This document shows positions 25,803 to 33,597 of a stretch of 64,000 bases of DNA, one piece after another. Both the position numbers and the translations under genes were made by a program. Below the pieces are notes generated by a model, which saw nothing but the letters and a program-made list of their open reading frames with translations, was not told the origin of the DNA and did not search any database. Source of the stretch: an uncultured Candidatus Melainabacteria bacterium (GTDB lineage Bacteria > Cyanobacteriota > Vampirovibrionia > Gastranaerophilales > Gastranaerophilaceae); NCBI GenBank assembly GCA_932182025.1, contig CAKNXK010000023.1, positions 62,001 through 126,000 on the forward strand, in the 5' to 3' direction. Every line of letters begins with the position of its first letter. The stretch's first letter is position 1.

Positions 25803-26855
25803 ATGCCAATCGAAGGATTTGATTATAAAGGATTTGCCGCATCTATGGCAGAACAAGCAAAAGAGCTTGTTCCTCAAGACCTGAAAGATTTTGAAAAAGA
25901 ATATATTGTTAAAACTCTTGGCAATTTTACAATGCTTGCCGGAGAAGCCCTATATAACGATACATCATTAGAGATTAATGCAGAACAAGCAATATTCATT
26001 ACACAGGTTATTGCAGAATGGTCATTCCACAAATCTGTTGACCTTGTGCATTCGGGAATTCTTCCTCAATACTGGGATAGTATTATGCAAAAAATTGCAT
26101 TCACTATCTTTGAAGTTGCAAAACAAGCAATGATAAGAAAAATCCCACAAGACCAATTGCTTCAGGCTGTAGAGCACCACGTTGTAAAAGTTTACAAACA
26201 AAGCATTGAAGAGCTTGAACAAAAAGGTGTTATTAACGAAGAAATCAAAAATCGTGCAGAAAGCCAATCAAATATTGATGCCATGGCGCAGCAAGCTCAA
26301 GCCGAGCAGCAAAAACGCCAGCAAGAAATGATTGAAGAATCAACTAAAAACGCTGAGAAAGCTCAAAAAGCACGTGAAGATAAAAAAGCCAAAGAAAAAG
26401 CAGAAAAAGCTAAAGCTGCCGCTCTTGCAAGTATGCCGCAAGGTATAAGCCACAAACAAATGAAACTTATGTCACTTGCTTTATTATTAAAAATCCTTTC
26501 TCAAGATAAAGTTACTACAATTTTAAACAAATTTGATTCAAACGACTCACTTGTCATTTCTCAATATATGAATATGGCAGATTTGGAATCACATCTTGAT
26601 GGTGATTTGGTTGCAGAATGCTTAAGCGAAATGAAAAAGTCTTTGCCAATCAAGAAAAAACTTACACAAGAAAATGTTCTGGCAGACCTGTTACATCTTT
26701 ACAGAACAAATCCGAGAGAAAAAATAGAAAAAGTGCTCAAAAACGAGCGTCCGCTTGTAAAAAGATTTATTTCACAAGCTTATGACGGAGAATTTGGGAA
26801 CCTTCCGTTAAGAGTTGCGGGAATAGTTGCAGAATATATCGAGGAAAGCGTATAA
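25803..26855 (+). CDS. FliG-position flagellar protein, strongly divergent (350 aa)
   Basis: The gene occupies the place of fliG between fliF and fliH. Residues 1-160 are helical without a match I know; 160-205 form a Lys/Ala/Glu/Gln-rich charged coiled coil; and the last ~140 residues (from SHKQMKLMSLALLLKILSQDKVTTILNKF) resemble the helical repeats of FliG middle or C-terminal domains. The charged torque helix of canonical FliG cannot be recognised with confidence. It may be a remodelled FliG or a lineage-specific C-ring protein. GGGGTAGGGGAAAATAAAAC precedes the ATG. Confidence 0.6.
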   Translation: MPIEGFDYKGFAASMAEQAKELVPQDLKDFEKEYIVKTLGNFTMLAGEALYNDTSLEINAEQAIFITQVIAEWSFHKSVDLVHSGILPQYWDSIMQKIAFTIFEVAKQAMIRKIPQDQLLQAVEHHVVKVYKQSIEELEQKGVINEEIKNRAESQSNIDAMAQQAQAEQQKRQQEMIEESTKNAEKAQKAREDKKAKEKAEKAKAAALASMPQGISHKQMKLMSLALLLKILSQDKVTTILNKFDSNDSLVISQYMNMADLESHLDGDLVAECLSEMKKSLPIKKKLTQENVLADLLHLYRTNPREKIEKVLKNERPLVKRFISQAYDGEFGNLPLRVAGIVAEYIEESV

Positions 26856-26863
26856 TATAAAAT

Positions 26864-27631
26864 ATGATAATCAAAAAAAGGAATTTGGGGAAAGGAATTG
26901 CTAAAAAGATTGAAGAACCAGTAGTTAATACCGGTTCTGATTTAGCTGAAAACGTTCCAGAACCTGAAGTTATAGCAGAGGTTCAAGTTGATGAACCCGC
27001 TCCTGAGCCGCCAAAAGAACCAGATATTGACCTTTTTGATATTGAAAACATCGATTTTACGCAAAGACAAGAACGAAGAAGAGGCTCAAGACGCCGCGGT
27101 TACAGAAGAATTGACGACAGAAATCTTGTCTCAAGAGCACAAGAAGAATCTGAAAATATTAAAAAATCAGCTTTTGAAGAAGGCTACAGAGCGGGATTAG
27201 AAAAAGCTTCAACAGATATGGAAGTTTTTAGAAACAATCTTGCTCAATTTATGGGTGCACAAAAAGATGTTTTTGAATACATAGCACCTGATATTCTTGA
27301 AATCAGCGTTGATATCGCTAAAAAAATTATTAAAAAAGAAGTCGAACAAGACCCGCAGGTTTTAATGAATACAATTGTTGATGTTCTAAAAACAGTTTCA
27401 AAGAACGAACCTAAAATCATCATAAAAGTTAAGCCGCAAGCTGTTCAATTTATAAAAGATACAATTCCAAATATAACTTATCAATATGGGATTGATTCAA
27501 AAATAAATATCGTTGCAGACCCTTCTATTGAAGAGGGTGGATGCGTATTCCAAACAAACAACGGGATTGTAGATGCTTCGATTGACACTCAGTTAGAAAT
27601 CATTAAAAAAGCACTGGAAGGTATGGGATAG
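26864..27631 (+). CDS. fliH: Flagellar export ATPase regulator FliH
   Basis: FliH/SctL binds the export ATPase FliI and docks it to the C-ring and FlhA. The first 80 residues are a low-complexity acidic and proline-rich region; a basic patch (RRGSRRRGYRR, about 72-82) follows; then the family's EEGYRAGLEKA and the C-terminal V-type ATPase subunit E-like domain (ISVDIAKKIIKKEVEQDP; ADPSIEEGGCVFQTNNGIVDAS). The 255-aa length is normal. It begins eight bases after the previous stop and ends two bases before flhA. fliI itself is not in the window. Confidence 0.88.
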   Translation: MIIKKRNLGKGIAKKIEEPVVNTGSDLAENVPEPEVIAEVQVDEPAPEPPKEPDIDLFDIENIDFTQRQERRRGSRRRGYRRIDDRNLVSRAQEESENIKKSAFEEGYRAGLEKASTDMEVFRNNLAQFMGAQKDVFEYIAPDILEISVDIAKKIIKKEVEQDPQVLMNTIVDVLKTVSKNEPKIIIKVKPQAVQFIKDTIPNITYQYGIDSKINIVADPSIEEGGCVFQTNNGIVDASIDTQLEIIKKALEGMG

Positions 27632-27633
27632 TT

Positions 27634-29721
27634 ATGGCTCAAGAACAGCAAAGCAAACCTATATCAGAAATATTCTTGGCACTATTCGTAATGACACTGG
27701 TGTTAATCCTTATTATGGAAATGCCTGATTGGGTTATCAACTTTTCAATAAGCTTGAATATTACCCTTGGTATTGTTTTGCTGATGATATCTTTGTATGT
27801 CCAAAAGCCTCTTGAATTAGCAGCATTCCCTTCAATTATCCTGATTGGTACAATGTTTAGACTTGTACTTTCTATTGCTTCAACCCGTTTGATTCTGTCA
27901 AAAGGTTATGCAGGTGAAGTTGTAGAAGCTTTCGGAACCTTCGTAACCGGCGGTAATCTGGTTGTAGGGGGTGTAATCTTCCTTATTATCACTGTTGTAC
28001 AGTTCATGGTAATCACCAAAGGTGCTGAACGTATCGCCGAAGTTGCTGCACGTTTCGCCTTAGACGCAATGCCCGGTAAACAAATGACAATTGACGCCGA
28101 CTTTAATGCAGGGTTGATTTCACCGGAAGAAGCGGTTAAAAAACGTGAAGACCTCCAAAGAGAATCAAGTTTATTCGGTTCAATGGACGGTTCTATGAAG
28201 TTCGTAAAAGGTGATACTATGGCTGGTATCATCATTGTTATAATTAACATTGTCGGCGGATTATGTATCGGTTGTTTAATGAACCAAATGTCACCAGCCG
28301 AAGCCGTTCAAAAATACACCATCTTAACAATCGGTGACGGTTTGGCTTCACAGCTTCCATCACTATTAATGTCAATCGCAGCAGGTATCGTCATGACACG
28401 TGCATCTGCAGGTAATACTTCACTGGGTGGTGATTTGACCAATCAGATTATGGCAAAACCCTATTCATTATTCTTTGCTGCATTATTCTTAGGATTAATT
28501 ACCATAACCTGCCCTTTTACCGGATTACCCTTCTTACCGTTCTTAATCTTTACAATTATTCTTGCTGTTGCAGGCTTCTCTGTATTGGTTAATGCTGACG
28601 TACAATCTCAATTGGGTCAATTAGAAAGCGTTCGCCAAAATATGCAAGACCTGGTTAACCCTAATAAGATGTACGAAAGACTTGGTGTTGACGTATTGAG
28701 CTTACAAGTTGGTGCAGGCTTGCTCGTTATTGCCGACCCTGATCAGGAAGGTCAATTACTTGCTAAAATCGCAGCTCTTCGTCAACGTGTAACAGATGAA
28801 TTGGGCTATATCTTACCAAACATCCGTATTATGGACTCATCAGCACTGGAAGCTAATGAATACGTTATTTCTATTCGTAATAACGTGGTTGCATCAGGCT
28901 ATGTTTATCCTGGAAAATACATGGTTATTGCTGACCAATGGGATTCAGTTAAGAAGACAATTCCTGAAGATGCTATTGTTGGTGTTGACCCAACATATCA
29001 AACTCAGGCTTACTGGATTTCACAAGATGATGCTAAGGCGACTAAAAACGTTACAGCGGTTGACGCTACAGATGTTCTTGTTACTCACTTACAGGAATGT
29101 GTACGTAAGCACGTAGACGAAGTTATGACAAAAACCGATGTTCTTAAGCTTATGGAACTTGTACGTTCACAAGACCCTACACTTGTTAATGACTTAGTTC
29201 CTGCAATTATCTCAACATCTGATTTAAGAAAGATTTTTGTTAACTTAATCCGCGAAAAAGTTTCAATCAAGGATATTATCTTTGTATTTGAAAGATTATG
29301 CGACTATGCAAGATTTTCAAAAGAACCTGATATCCTGTCAGAACGTCTGCGTGCGGCTCTCGGTCGTCAGATTTGTTTGAGTAATGTTGATAGAGACAAG
29401 GTTTTATATGCACTTACACTTTCACCAGAGTGGGAAAAAACACTGGATGACAGCTGCCAGAGAACTGAATTGGGGACAATGTTCTTACTTAACCCAATGC
29501 AAGTACAGGACTTAATTGAATCAACGGCAATGACACTAATGCGTGCACACCAGAGCATCGGTTTACAGCCTGTAATCTTATGTTCGCCAAGAATCAGATT
29601 ACCTTTATATCAATTGCTTGAACGCCACATTCCAACAATTGTTGTAATCTCTTATTCAGAATTGATTACAGATATCAAAGTAGAAGCAGTTGATACAATT
29701 GGCGAGTCTGGCGGGTACTAA
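27634..29721 (+). CDS. flhA: Flagellar export gate protein FlhA
   Basis: FlhA is the large membrane subunit of the flagellar type III export gate. The 695-aa protein has eight N-terminal membrane segments, the FHIPEP-family loop (RIAEVAARFALDAMPGKQMTID), and a cytoplasmic substrate-docking domain (LGVDVLSLQVGAGLL; QVQDLIESTAMTLM). The flhA reading frame overlaps nothing and closes the operon. flhB, fliP, fliQ and fliR are not here. A 34-base repeat shared with 33.4 kb begins at its stop. Confidence 0.96.
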   Translation: MAQEQQSKPISEIFLALFVMTLVLILIMEMPDWVINFSISLNITLGIVLLMISLYVQKPLELAAFPSIILIGTMFRLVLSIASTRLILSKGYAGEVVEAFGTFVTGGNLVVGGVIFLIITVVQFMVITKGAERIAEVAARFALDAMPGKQMTIDADFNAGLISPEEAVKKREDLQRESSLFGSMDGSMKFVKGDTMAGIIIVIINIVGGLCIGCLMNQMSPAEAVQKYTILTIGDGLASQLPSLLMSIAAGIVMTRASAGNTSLGGDLTNQIMAKPYSLFFAALFLGLITITCPFTGLPFLPFLIFTIILAVAGFSVLVNADVQSQLGQLESVRQNMQDLVNPNKMYERLGVDVLSLQVGAGLLVIADPDQEGQLLAKIAALRQRVTDELGYILPNIRIMDSSALEANEYVISIRNNVVASGYVYPGKYMVIADQWDSVKKTIPEDAIVGVDPTYQTQAYWISQDDAKATKNVTAVDATDVLVTHLQECVRKHVDEVMTKTDVLKLMELVRSQDPTLVNDLVPAIISTSDLRKIFVNLIREKVSIKDIIFVFERLCDYARFSKEPDILSERLRAALGRQICLSNVDRDKVLYALTLSPEWEKTLDDSCQRTELGTMFLLNPMQVQDLIESTAMTLMRAHQSIGLQPVILCSPRIRLPLYQLLERHIPTIVVISYSELITDIKVEAVDTIGESGGY

Positions 29722-29754
29722 CGTACGTAAATAAGGGACGGCGGACATTTCATA
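29721..29754. repeat. 34-bp dispersed repeat, copy A
   Basis: This copy begins ACGTACGTAAATAAGGGACG and continues to 29754. It matches copy B at 33435-33468 at 28 of 34 positions, and all six differences are transitions. It lies between the convergent flhA and dgkA. Confidence 0.6.
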
Positions 29755-29757
29755 GAT

Positions 29758-30123
29758 CTAAATAAGATGTCTTCCGAATAAAATCAACCCAACCAAAACA
29801 CTAACAAACGATGCAAACATCACAGCGCCAGCTGAAATATCTTTTGCCATCCCAACCATCTTTGAATATCGGTTATGATAAATCGAATCCAGTGCAAATT
29901 CTATCGCTGTATTGAGCATTTCGGACACAATGACAATCGCTATTGCAAACAAAAGCGCACAAAACTCAAGCGCTGAAAACTTCAAAATATATGCAAGTAC
30001 AAGAACAAAAAACGCGATAACAACATGCACTCTTATATTCATTTCGCTTTTTAAAACAAGCTTAAATCCTTTTCTTGCATTCTTAAAAGTGTTCCCAAAT
30101 CCCTGAGACTTAAATTTTGTCAT
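29758..30123 (-). CDS. dgkA: Diacylglycerol/undecaprenol kinase
   Basis: This small trimeric inner-membrane kinase phosphorylates diacylglycerol or undecaprenol. Three hydrophobic helices are visible in 121 aa, and the catalytic SEMLNTAIEFALD plus the DISAGAVM segment are intact. It overlaps ybeY by 14 bases. The order pgpH-ybeY-dgkA-cdd is conserved in many Firmicutes, often followed by era. Confidence 0.93.
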   Translation of the reverse strand: MTKFKSQGFGNTFKNARKGFKLVLKSEMNIRVHVVIAFFVLVLAYILKFSALEFCALLFAIAIVIVSEMLNTAIEFALDSIYHNRYSKMVGMAKDISAGAVMFASFVSVLVGLILFGRHLI

Positions 30124-30619
30124 ACTCGATACTCCCCAGCGCTTTTCTTTGTTCTTCTATAACAAAATTGTACTCTTCCTCGCTCTGGTGGTCAAATCCT
30201 AAAAGATGCATTAATCCGTGGCTTATTAAAAAGAATAATTCCTGCTCACGATTAGCAGAATGACTTATATCTCGATTTACACCCTCAATAACTTTATCTA
30301 ACGCAATAACAATTTCTCCGAGGTTAATATCTCCGTCAAAAATAAAACTATTCTCATCATCAGCAAAAATCGCAAATGTTATAATATCCGCAGGATAGTC
30401 TTTTTCTCTGTAATCACGGTTTAACTCGTGAGTTTTCTCTGAATCCGTAAACACAATATCAAGAGTAATCGAGTCATATTCTTTTTCAAACAAACAGCTT
30501 TGTTCACCAAGGTTTGCAATGTAATATTCAAGCATCCTTCTGGTTTTATCTATAACATCTTTTTCATCAACATTCCAATCAGGAAAAATATTTTCCGTAA
30601 AAATATTATAAGCTGTCAT
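30110..30619 (-). CDS. ybeY: Endoribonuclease YbeY
   Basis: YbeY is a zinc-dependent endoribonuclease needed for 16S rRNA 3'-end maturation and ribosome quality control. The metal motif HGLMHLLGFDH has all three histidines, and the NRDYREKDYPADIITF segment is diagnostic. It has 169 aa. It overlaps pgpH by 14 bases on one side and dgkA by 14 on the other. Confidence 0.95.
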   Translation of the reverse strand: MTAYNIFTENIFPDWNVDEKDVIDKTRRMLEYYIANLGEQSCLFEKEYDSITLDIVFTDSEKTHELNRDYREKDYPADIITFAIFADDENSFIFDGDINLGEIVIALDKVIEGVNRDISHSANREQELFFLISHGLMHLLGFDHQSEEEYNFVIEEQRKALGSIEYDKI

Positions 30620-32777
30620 TTTTTCTGTTTTCTAATTCCTTAATTTTTGACTCTAAATCAGCATCAAGAGCTGGTGGAGGAACAATATCCAATTCATTTT
30701 CTTGTTTATTTTTATCAAACTCTTGAACCAAATCATTATGATACTTAATTCTTTTATGATGCATACCTCTTAGCATTCTGGAAAGAGTTTCTGCAATCAC
30801 TTTTAAGTCTCTAAGAGTTAATGGAGAGTCGTCTAATTGACCGTCATTAAGTCTTTCTTTAATTATTTTATTAATAATAGCATCAATTTCTTCATTAGAA
30901 GGGTTTTTAGCAGCTCTTACTGCAGATTCGACAGCATCTGCTATCATCAAAATTGCTGTTTCTTTCATATTAGGTTTTGGTCCCGGATAACGGAATTGTT
31001 CTTCCTTAACCTTATCTTCACCTTCTTCTTTTAAAGCTTCATTATAAAAATAACTTACAAGACTTGTACCATGGTGTTGTACAATAAAGTTATGAATAAC
31101 TTGAGGCAATTTTTCATCCTTGGCAAGCTCTAAGCCATCCTTAGGATGCGCTGTAATAAGCATTTTACTAAATCTTGGTGTACAAGATTTATGAGGATTA
31201 TCAATTCCATAGAATGATTGGTTTTCCACAAAAAACATAGGACGGGAAAGTTTACCGATATCGTGATACATTGTACCTACTCTTGCAAGAACTGGATCTG
31301 CCCCAATTGCTTCTGCGGCTGCTTCTACAAGCTGTGAGACGATTAAACTGTGGTTATAAGTTCCGGGAGCTTCCTGAAGCAAGCGTTTTAGAAGCTTACT
31401 GTCAGCAAGTTCTGCCAAACCGTAAGGAGTCATTATACCAAAAGTTGTTTCAATAATCGGCAATACCCCGAGAAGAATTATACCGCTTATACCAAAACAG
31501 TTAAGTACAATATAACCTAAATCTTTTAAAATCATCAGGTTATCTATATCCATCATATATTTTTCTAAGAAATAGATAGCACCGACAATCAAAATCCCTG
31601 CTAAAGATATTTTTAAGCTTATTATTAATAAATCTGAACGTTTTGAAAATTTTAATTTTGAAACAGCTGTCATAACAACTGTATTCAAAAGCATGAATGC
31701 AACTACAACTTCAATATTATAGTGCATGCCAATAGAAAGAAGTGCTAATAATATTGTAGAAGCAAAAAATGCATTTCTTGGAGTTGTAAATATTGAAAGC
31801 AAAATAGTATAAGCAGGAATTGGAACAATATAAGGTGAAAAACCTGTAGGTAATACTGCCGCAAAGAACGCCGTCAACAATGTGAAAGACGACATAATAA
31901 GCATATATTTCGCATTATAATATTTTTTCTCAAAGTTCTTTTCATACTGCAGAAATACAAATGTAAAGAAACCAACAAGCAGAAAAATACCGAAAATACC
32001 GCCAAAATTAACCTGCAAAACATTATACCCTGCAGCTCTTAAGGCATCGCTTTTTAATTTAGTAACAGGTTCGCCTTCAAAAACGATTTTTTGACCTTTT
32101 TTGAATACGACTTCATAAGGCTTTACCGCATTTTGTGCGTTCTTTTTCGCAATTTCTGTAGCAAACTCATCTACAACAAGATTAGGAACTATTACCTGAT
32201 TTAAAATCGCCGTAATCATATTTGCCTGTGCTCTTGATGTTGTAGCCGGTATATTTTTGCGAATAACTTCACCAACATTATTATTTTCAAAATCTTTTGT
32301 AGAGATACCTGTATTCAAAACTGCAGACAACGTAACCTTTGATTTATCAAAAATTGTATTCAAATCAGAATCACTTGTCTTTAAAAGATATTCAATAACT
32401 CCTTTTCTCTGGTTTTCATCAAAAAGAATACTCAATTCATCAATTTTAATCTCATCATCTACACTTTTTTCTCTGATTTTAATAACAGATTTTTGCAAAG
32501 TAACAAGACTCGACATAATGAAATCGTCTTCAGCTTGAGTCAATATTGGCTCAACCGCTTGAGCTACTTCTTTTTTATGAAGCTCGGTTTTTTTTGTATC
32601 AATAACTTTAATATCTTTTTGAGCCTCTATGTCACGTTTACTAATACCATTTTCAACAACTCGTTGAAAGAAATAATTCTGAGAAGAAATTGCTGCTGTC
32701 ATAAGCATCGTAAATATTATAAAACATACAGTATTTCTAAAACTCTTTGACGATATAAAATCTAAAAACTTTTGCAT
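30606..32777 (-). CDS. pgpH: 7TM-HD family phosphohydrolase (PgpH type)
   Basis: Family members hydrolyse cyclic di-AMP. The 723-aa protein has an N-terminal membrane helix, an extracytoplasmic 7TMR-HDED domain (about 50-250), seven membrane helices (about 270-470) and a cytoplasmic HD domain with GTYNHSLIVSQLVEAAAE and the metal pair YHDIGK at about residue 505. Neighbours ybeY, dgkA and cdd match the classical cluster. No phoH precedes it here. A di-AMP cyclase is not in the window, so the substrate is inferred from family. Confidence 0.92.
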   Translation of the reverse strand: MQKFLDFISSKSFRNTVCFIIFTMLMTAAISSQNYFFQRVVENGISKRDIEAQKDIKVIDTKKTELHKKEVAQAVEPILTQAEDDFIMSSLVTLQKSVIKIREKSVDDEIKIDELSILFDENQRKGVIEYLLKTSDSDLNTIFDKSKVTLSAVLNTGISTKDFENNNVGEVIRKNIPATTSRAQANMITAILNQVIVPNLVVDEFATEIAKKNAQNAVKPYEVVFKKGQKIVFEGEPVTKLKSDALRAAGYNVLQVNFGGIFGIFLLVGFFTFVFLQYEKNFEKKYYNAKYMLIMSSFTLLTAFFAAVLPTGFSPYIVPIPAYTILLSIFTTPRNAFFASTILLALLSIGMHYNIEVVVAFMLLNTVVMTAVSKLKFSKRSDLLIISLKISLAGILIVGAIYFLEKYMMDIDNLMILKDLGYIVLNCFGISGIILLGVLPIIETTFGIMTPYGLAELADSKLLKRLLQEAPGTYNHSLIVSQLVEAAAEAIGADPVLARVGTMYHDIGKLSRPMFFVENQSFYGIDNPHKSCTPRFSKMLITAHPKDGLELAKDEKLPQVIHNFIVQHHGTSLVSYFYNEALKEEGEDKVKEEQFRYPGPKPNMKETAILMIADAVESAVRAAKNPSNEEIDAIINKIIKERLNDGQLDDSPLTLRDLKVIAETLSRMLRGMHHKRIKYHNDLVQEFDKNKQENELDIVPPPALDADLESKIKELENRKNDSL

Positions 32778-32794
32778 ATTAACCTCGATAGATA

Positions 32795-32983
32795 TTATTC
32801 TATTTTATTTACTACAAACCCGCATTTTGTACAAGCTAATACATTGCCTGTACTATCAACAGGCATAAAATTATGTTCACATGTTAAAGCCTCATCAACT
32901 TCGGTATAATCAGGCTTTTCGGGTTTAGTCTCTTTGGTTGAACGTTTATTTAGCCATTTTATAAATAATTCAAAAATATACAT
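32795..32983 (-). CDS. Small zinc-ribbon-like protein (62 aa)
   Basis: The short protein begins MYIFELFIKWLNKR and has, after a charged linker, the possible zinc ligands C-x-H (CEHN) and C-x2-C (CTKC) near the C-terminus. I cannot name it. Its ATG overlaps the cdd stop by one base, and pgpH follows 17 bases later, so it is part of this operon. Confidence 0.7.
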   Translation of the reverse strand: MYIFELFIKWLNKRSTKETKPEKPDYTEVDEALTCEHNFMPVDSTGNVLACTKCGFVVNKIE

Positions 32984-33375
32984 TAAATTCTAAAACCGCA
33001 AGGAAGGAAATAACTCAATTTATTAATATCAAGATTTCCCATATTCTCTGTTACAACAGAGATTTCCTCGTCGTCTCCCTGAAATTCGTACATCACCTGT
33101 CTGCAAGCACCGCAAGGATAACAAGAATCCGCATTTGGTGAATAAATTGCAACAGCACGGATTACACGCTCACCTTCAGAAATTGCTTTAAATATAGCAC
33201 AGCGTTCTGCACATATTGTTAAACCAAAAGAAGAGTTCTCAACATTACAACCTTCATAAATTTTACCGCTTGCTGTCAAAACCGCTGCTCCGACAGCAAA
33301 TCTGGAAAAAGGTGAATAAGAAGTTTTTGAAGCCTCTTTTGCTCTATTCATTAATTGTTCAAAATCTATTGTCAT
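32983..33375 (-). CDS. cdd: Cytidine deaminase
   Basis: Cdd deaminates cytidine and deoxycytidine for pyrimidine salvage. The zinc-site CAERCAIFKA (Cys plus catalytic Glu) and PCGACRQVMYEF (two Cys) are intact, as is the substrate-binding GCNVENSSFG. The 130 aa correspond to the small tetrameric form. It leads the cdd-x-pgpH-ybeY-dgkA unit. Confidence 0.95.
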   Translation of the reverse strand: MTIDFEQLMNRAKEASKTSYSPFSRFAVGAAVLTASGKIYEGCNVENSSFGLTICAERCAIFKAISEGERVIRAVAIYSPNADSCYPCGACRQVMYEFQGDDEEISVVTENMGNLDINKLSYFLPCGFRI

Positions 33376-33434
33376 ACTATTATATATTATCTTTTTTTTA
33401 GAAAAATAAATCGGTTAATCAGTTGATTTGTACT

Positions 33435-33468
33435 ACATACGTAGATAAAGGGCGGCGAACATTTTATA
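33435..33468. repeat. 34-bp dispersed repeat, copy B
   Basis: Copy B begins ACATACGTAGATAAAGGGCG and matches copy A at 29721-29754 in 28 of 34 positions with transitions only. Its right end supplies one arm of the RNA structure predicted at 33452-33536. Confidence 0.6.
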
Positions 33469-33536
33469 TAACTATCAGTTATATATACCTCTGCAAGTTC
33501 GCCTTTAAAGCAAACTACCAGCGGGTTCCGGCTGGT
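33452..33536 (+). ncRNA. Candidate structured RNA in the cdd/AsmA divergent region
   Basis: GGCGAAC (33454-33460) pairs with GTTCGCC (33497-33503), enclosing a perfect hairpin ATATAACT-ATC-AGTTATAT (33466-33484). A second hairpin ACCAGC/GCTGGT (33517-33536) follows and then a T-rich stretch. It is not a tRNA. It could be a small RNA or a leader; the strand is unproven. Confidence 0.4.
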
Positions 33537-33583
33537 CAGTATTTTAAGTTAAGTATCTAGTATATTTATTTTCATTATTATTA

Positions 33584-33589
33584 TATAAT
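33584..33589 (+). promoter_or_regulatory. TATAAT box just upstream of the AsmA-like gene
   Basis: TATAAT at 33584-33589 would start transcription within one or two bases of the ATG at 33598. No ribosome site precedes that ATG, so a leaderless transcript is suggested. Confidence 0.4.
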
Positions 33590-33597
33590 TATTAAAA

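Noticed and set aside
33517..33536. A T-arm-like GGGTTCCG loop suggesting a tRNA
   Set aside because: The surrounding bases do not provide the T-loop consensus, D-arm or acceptor stem.
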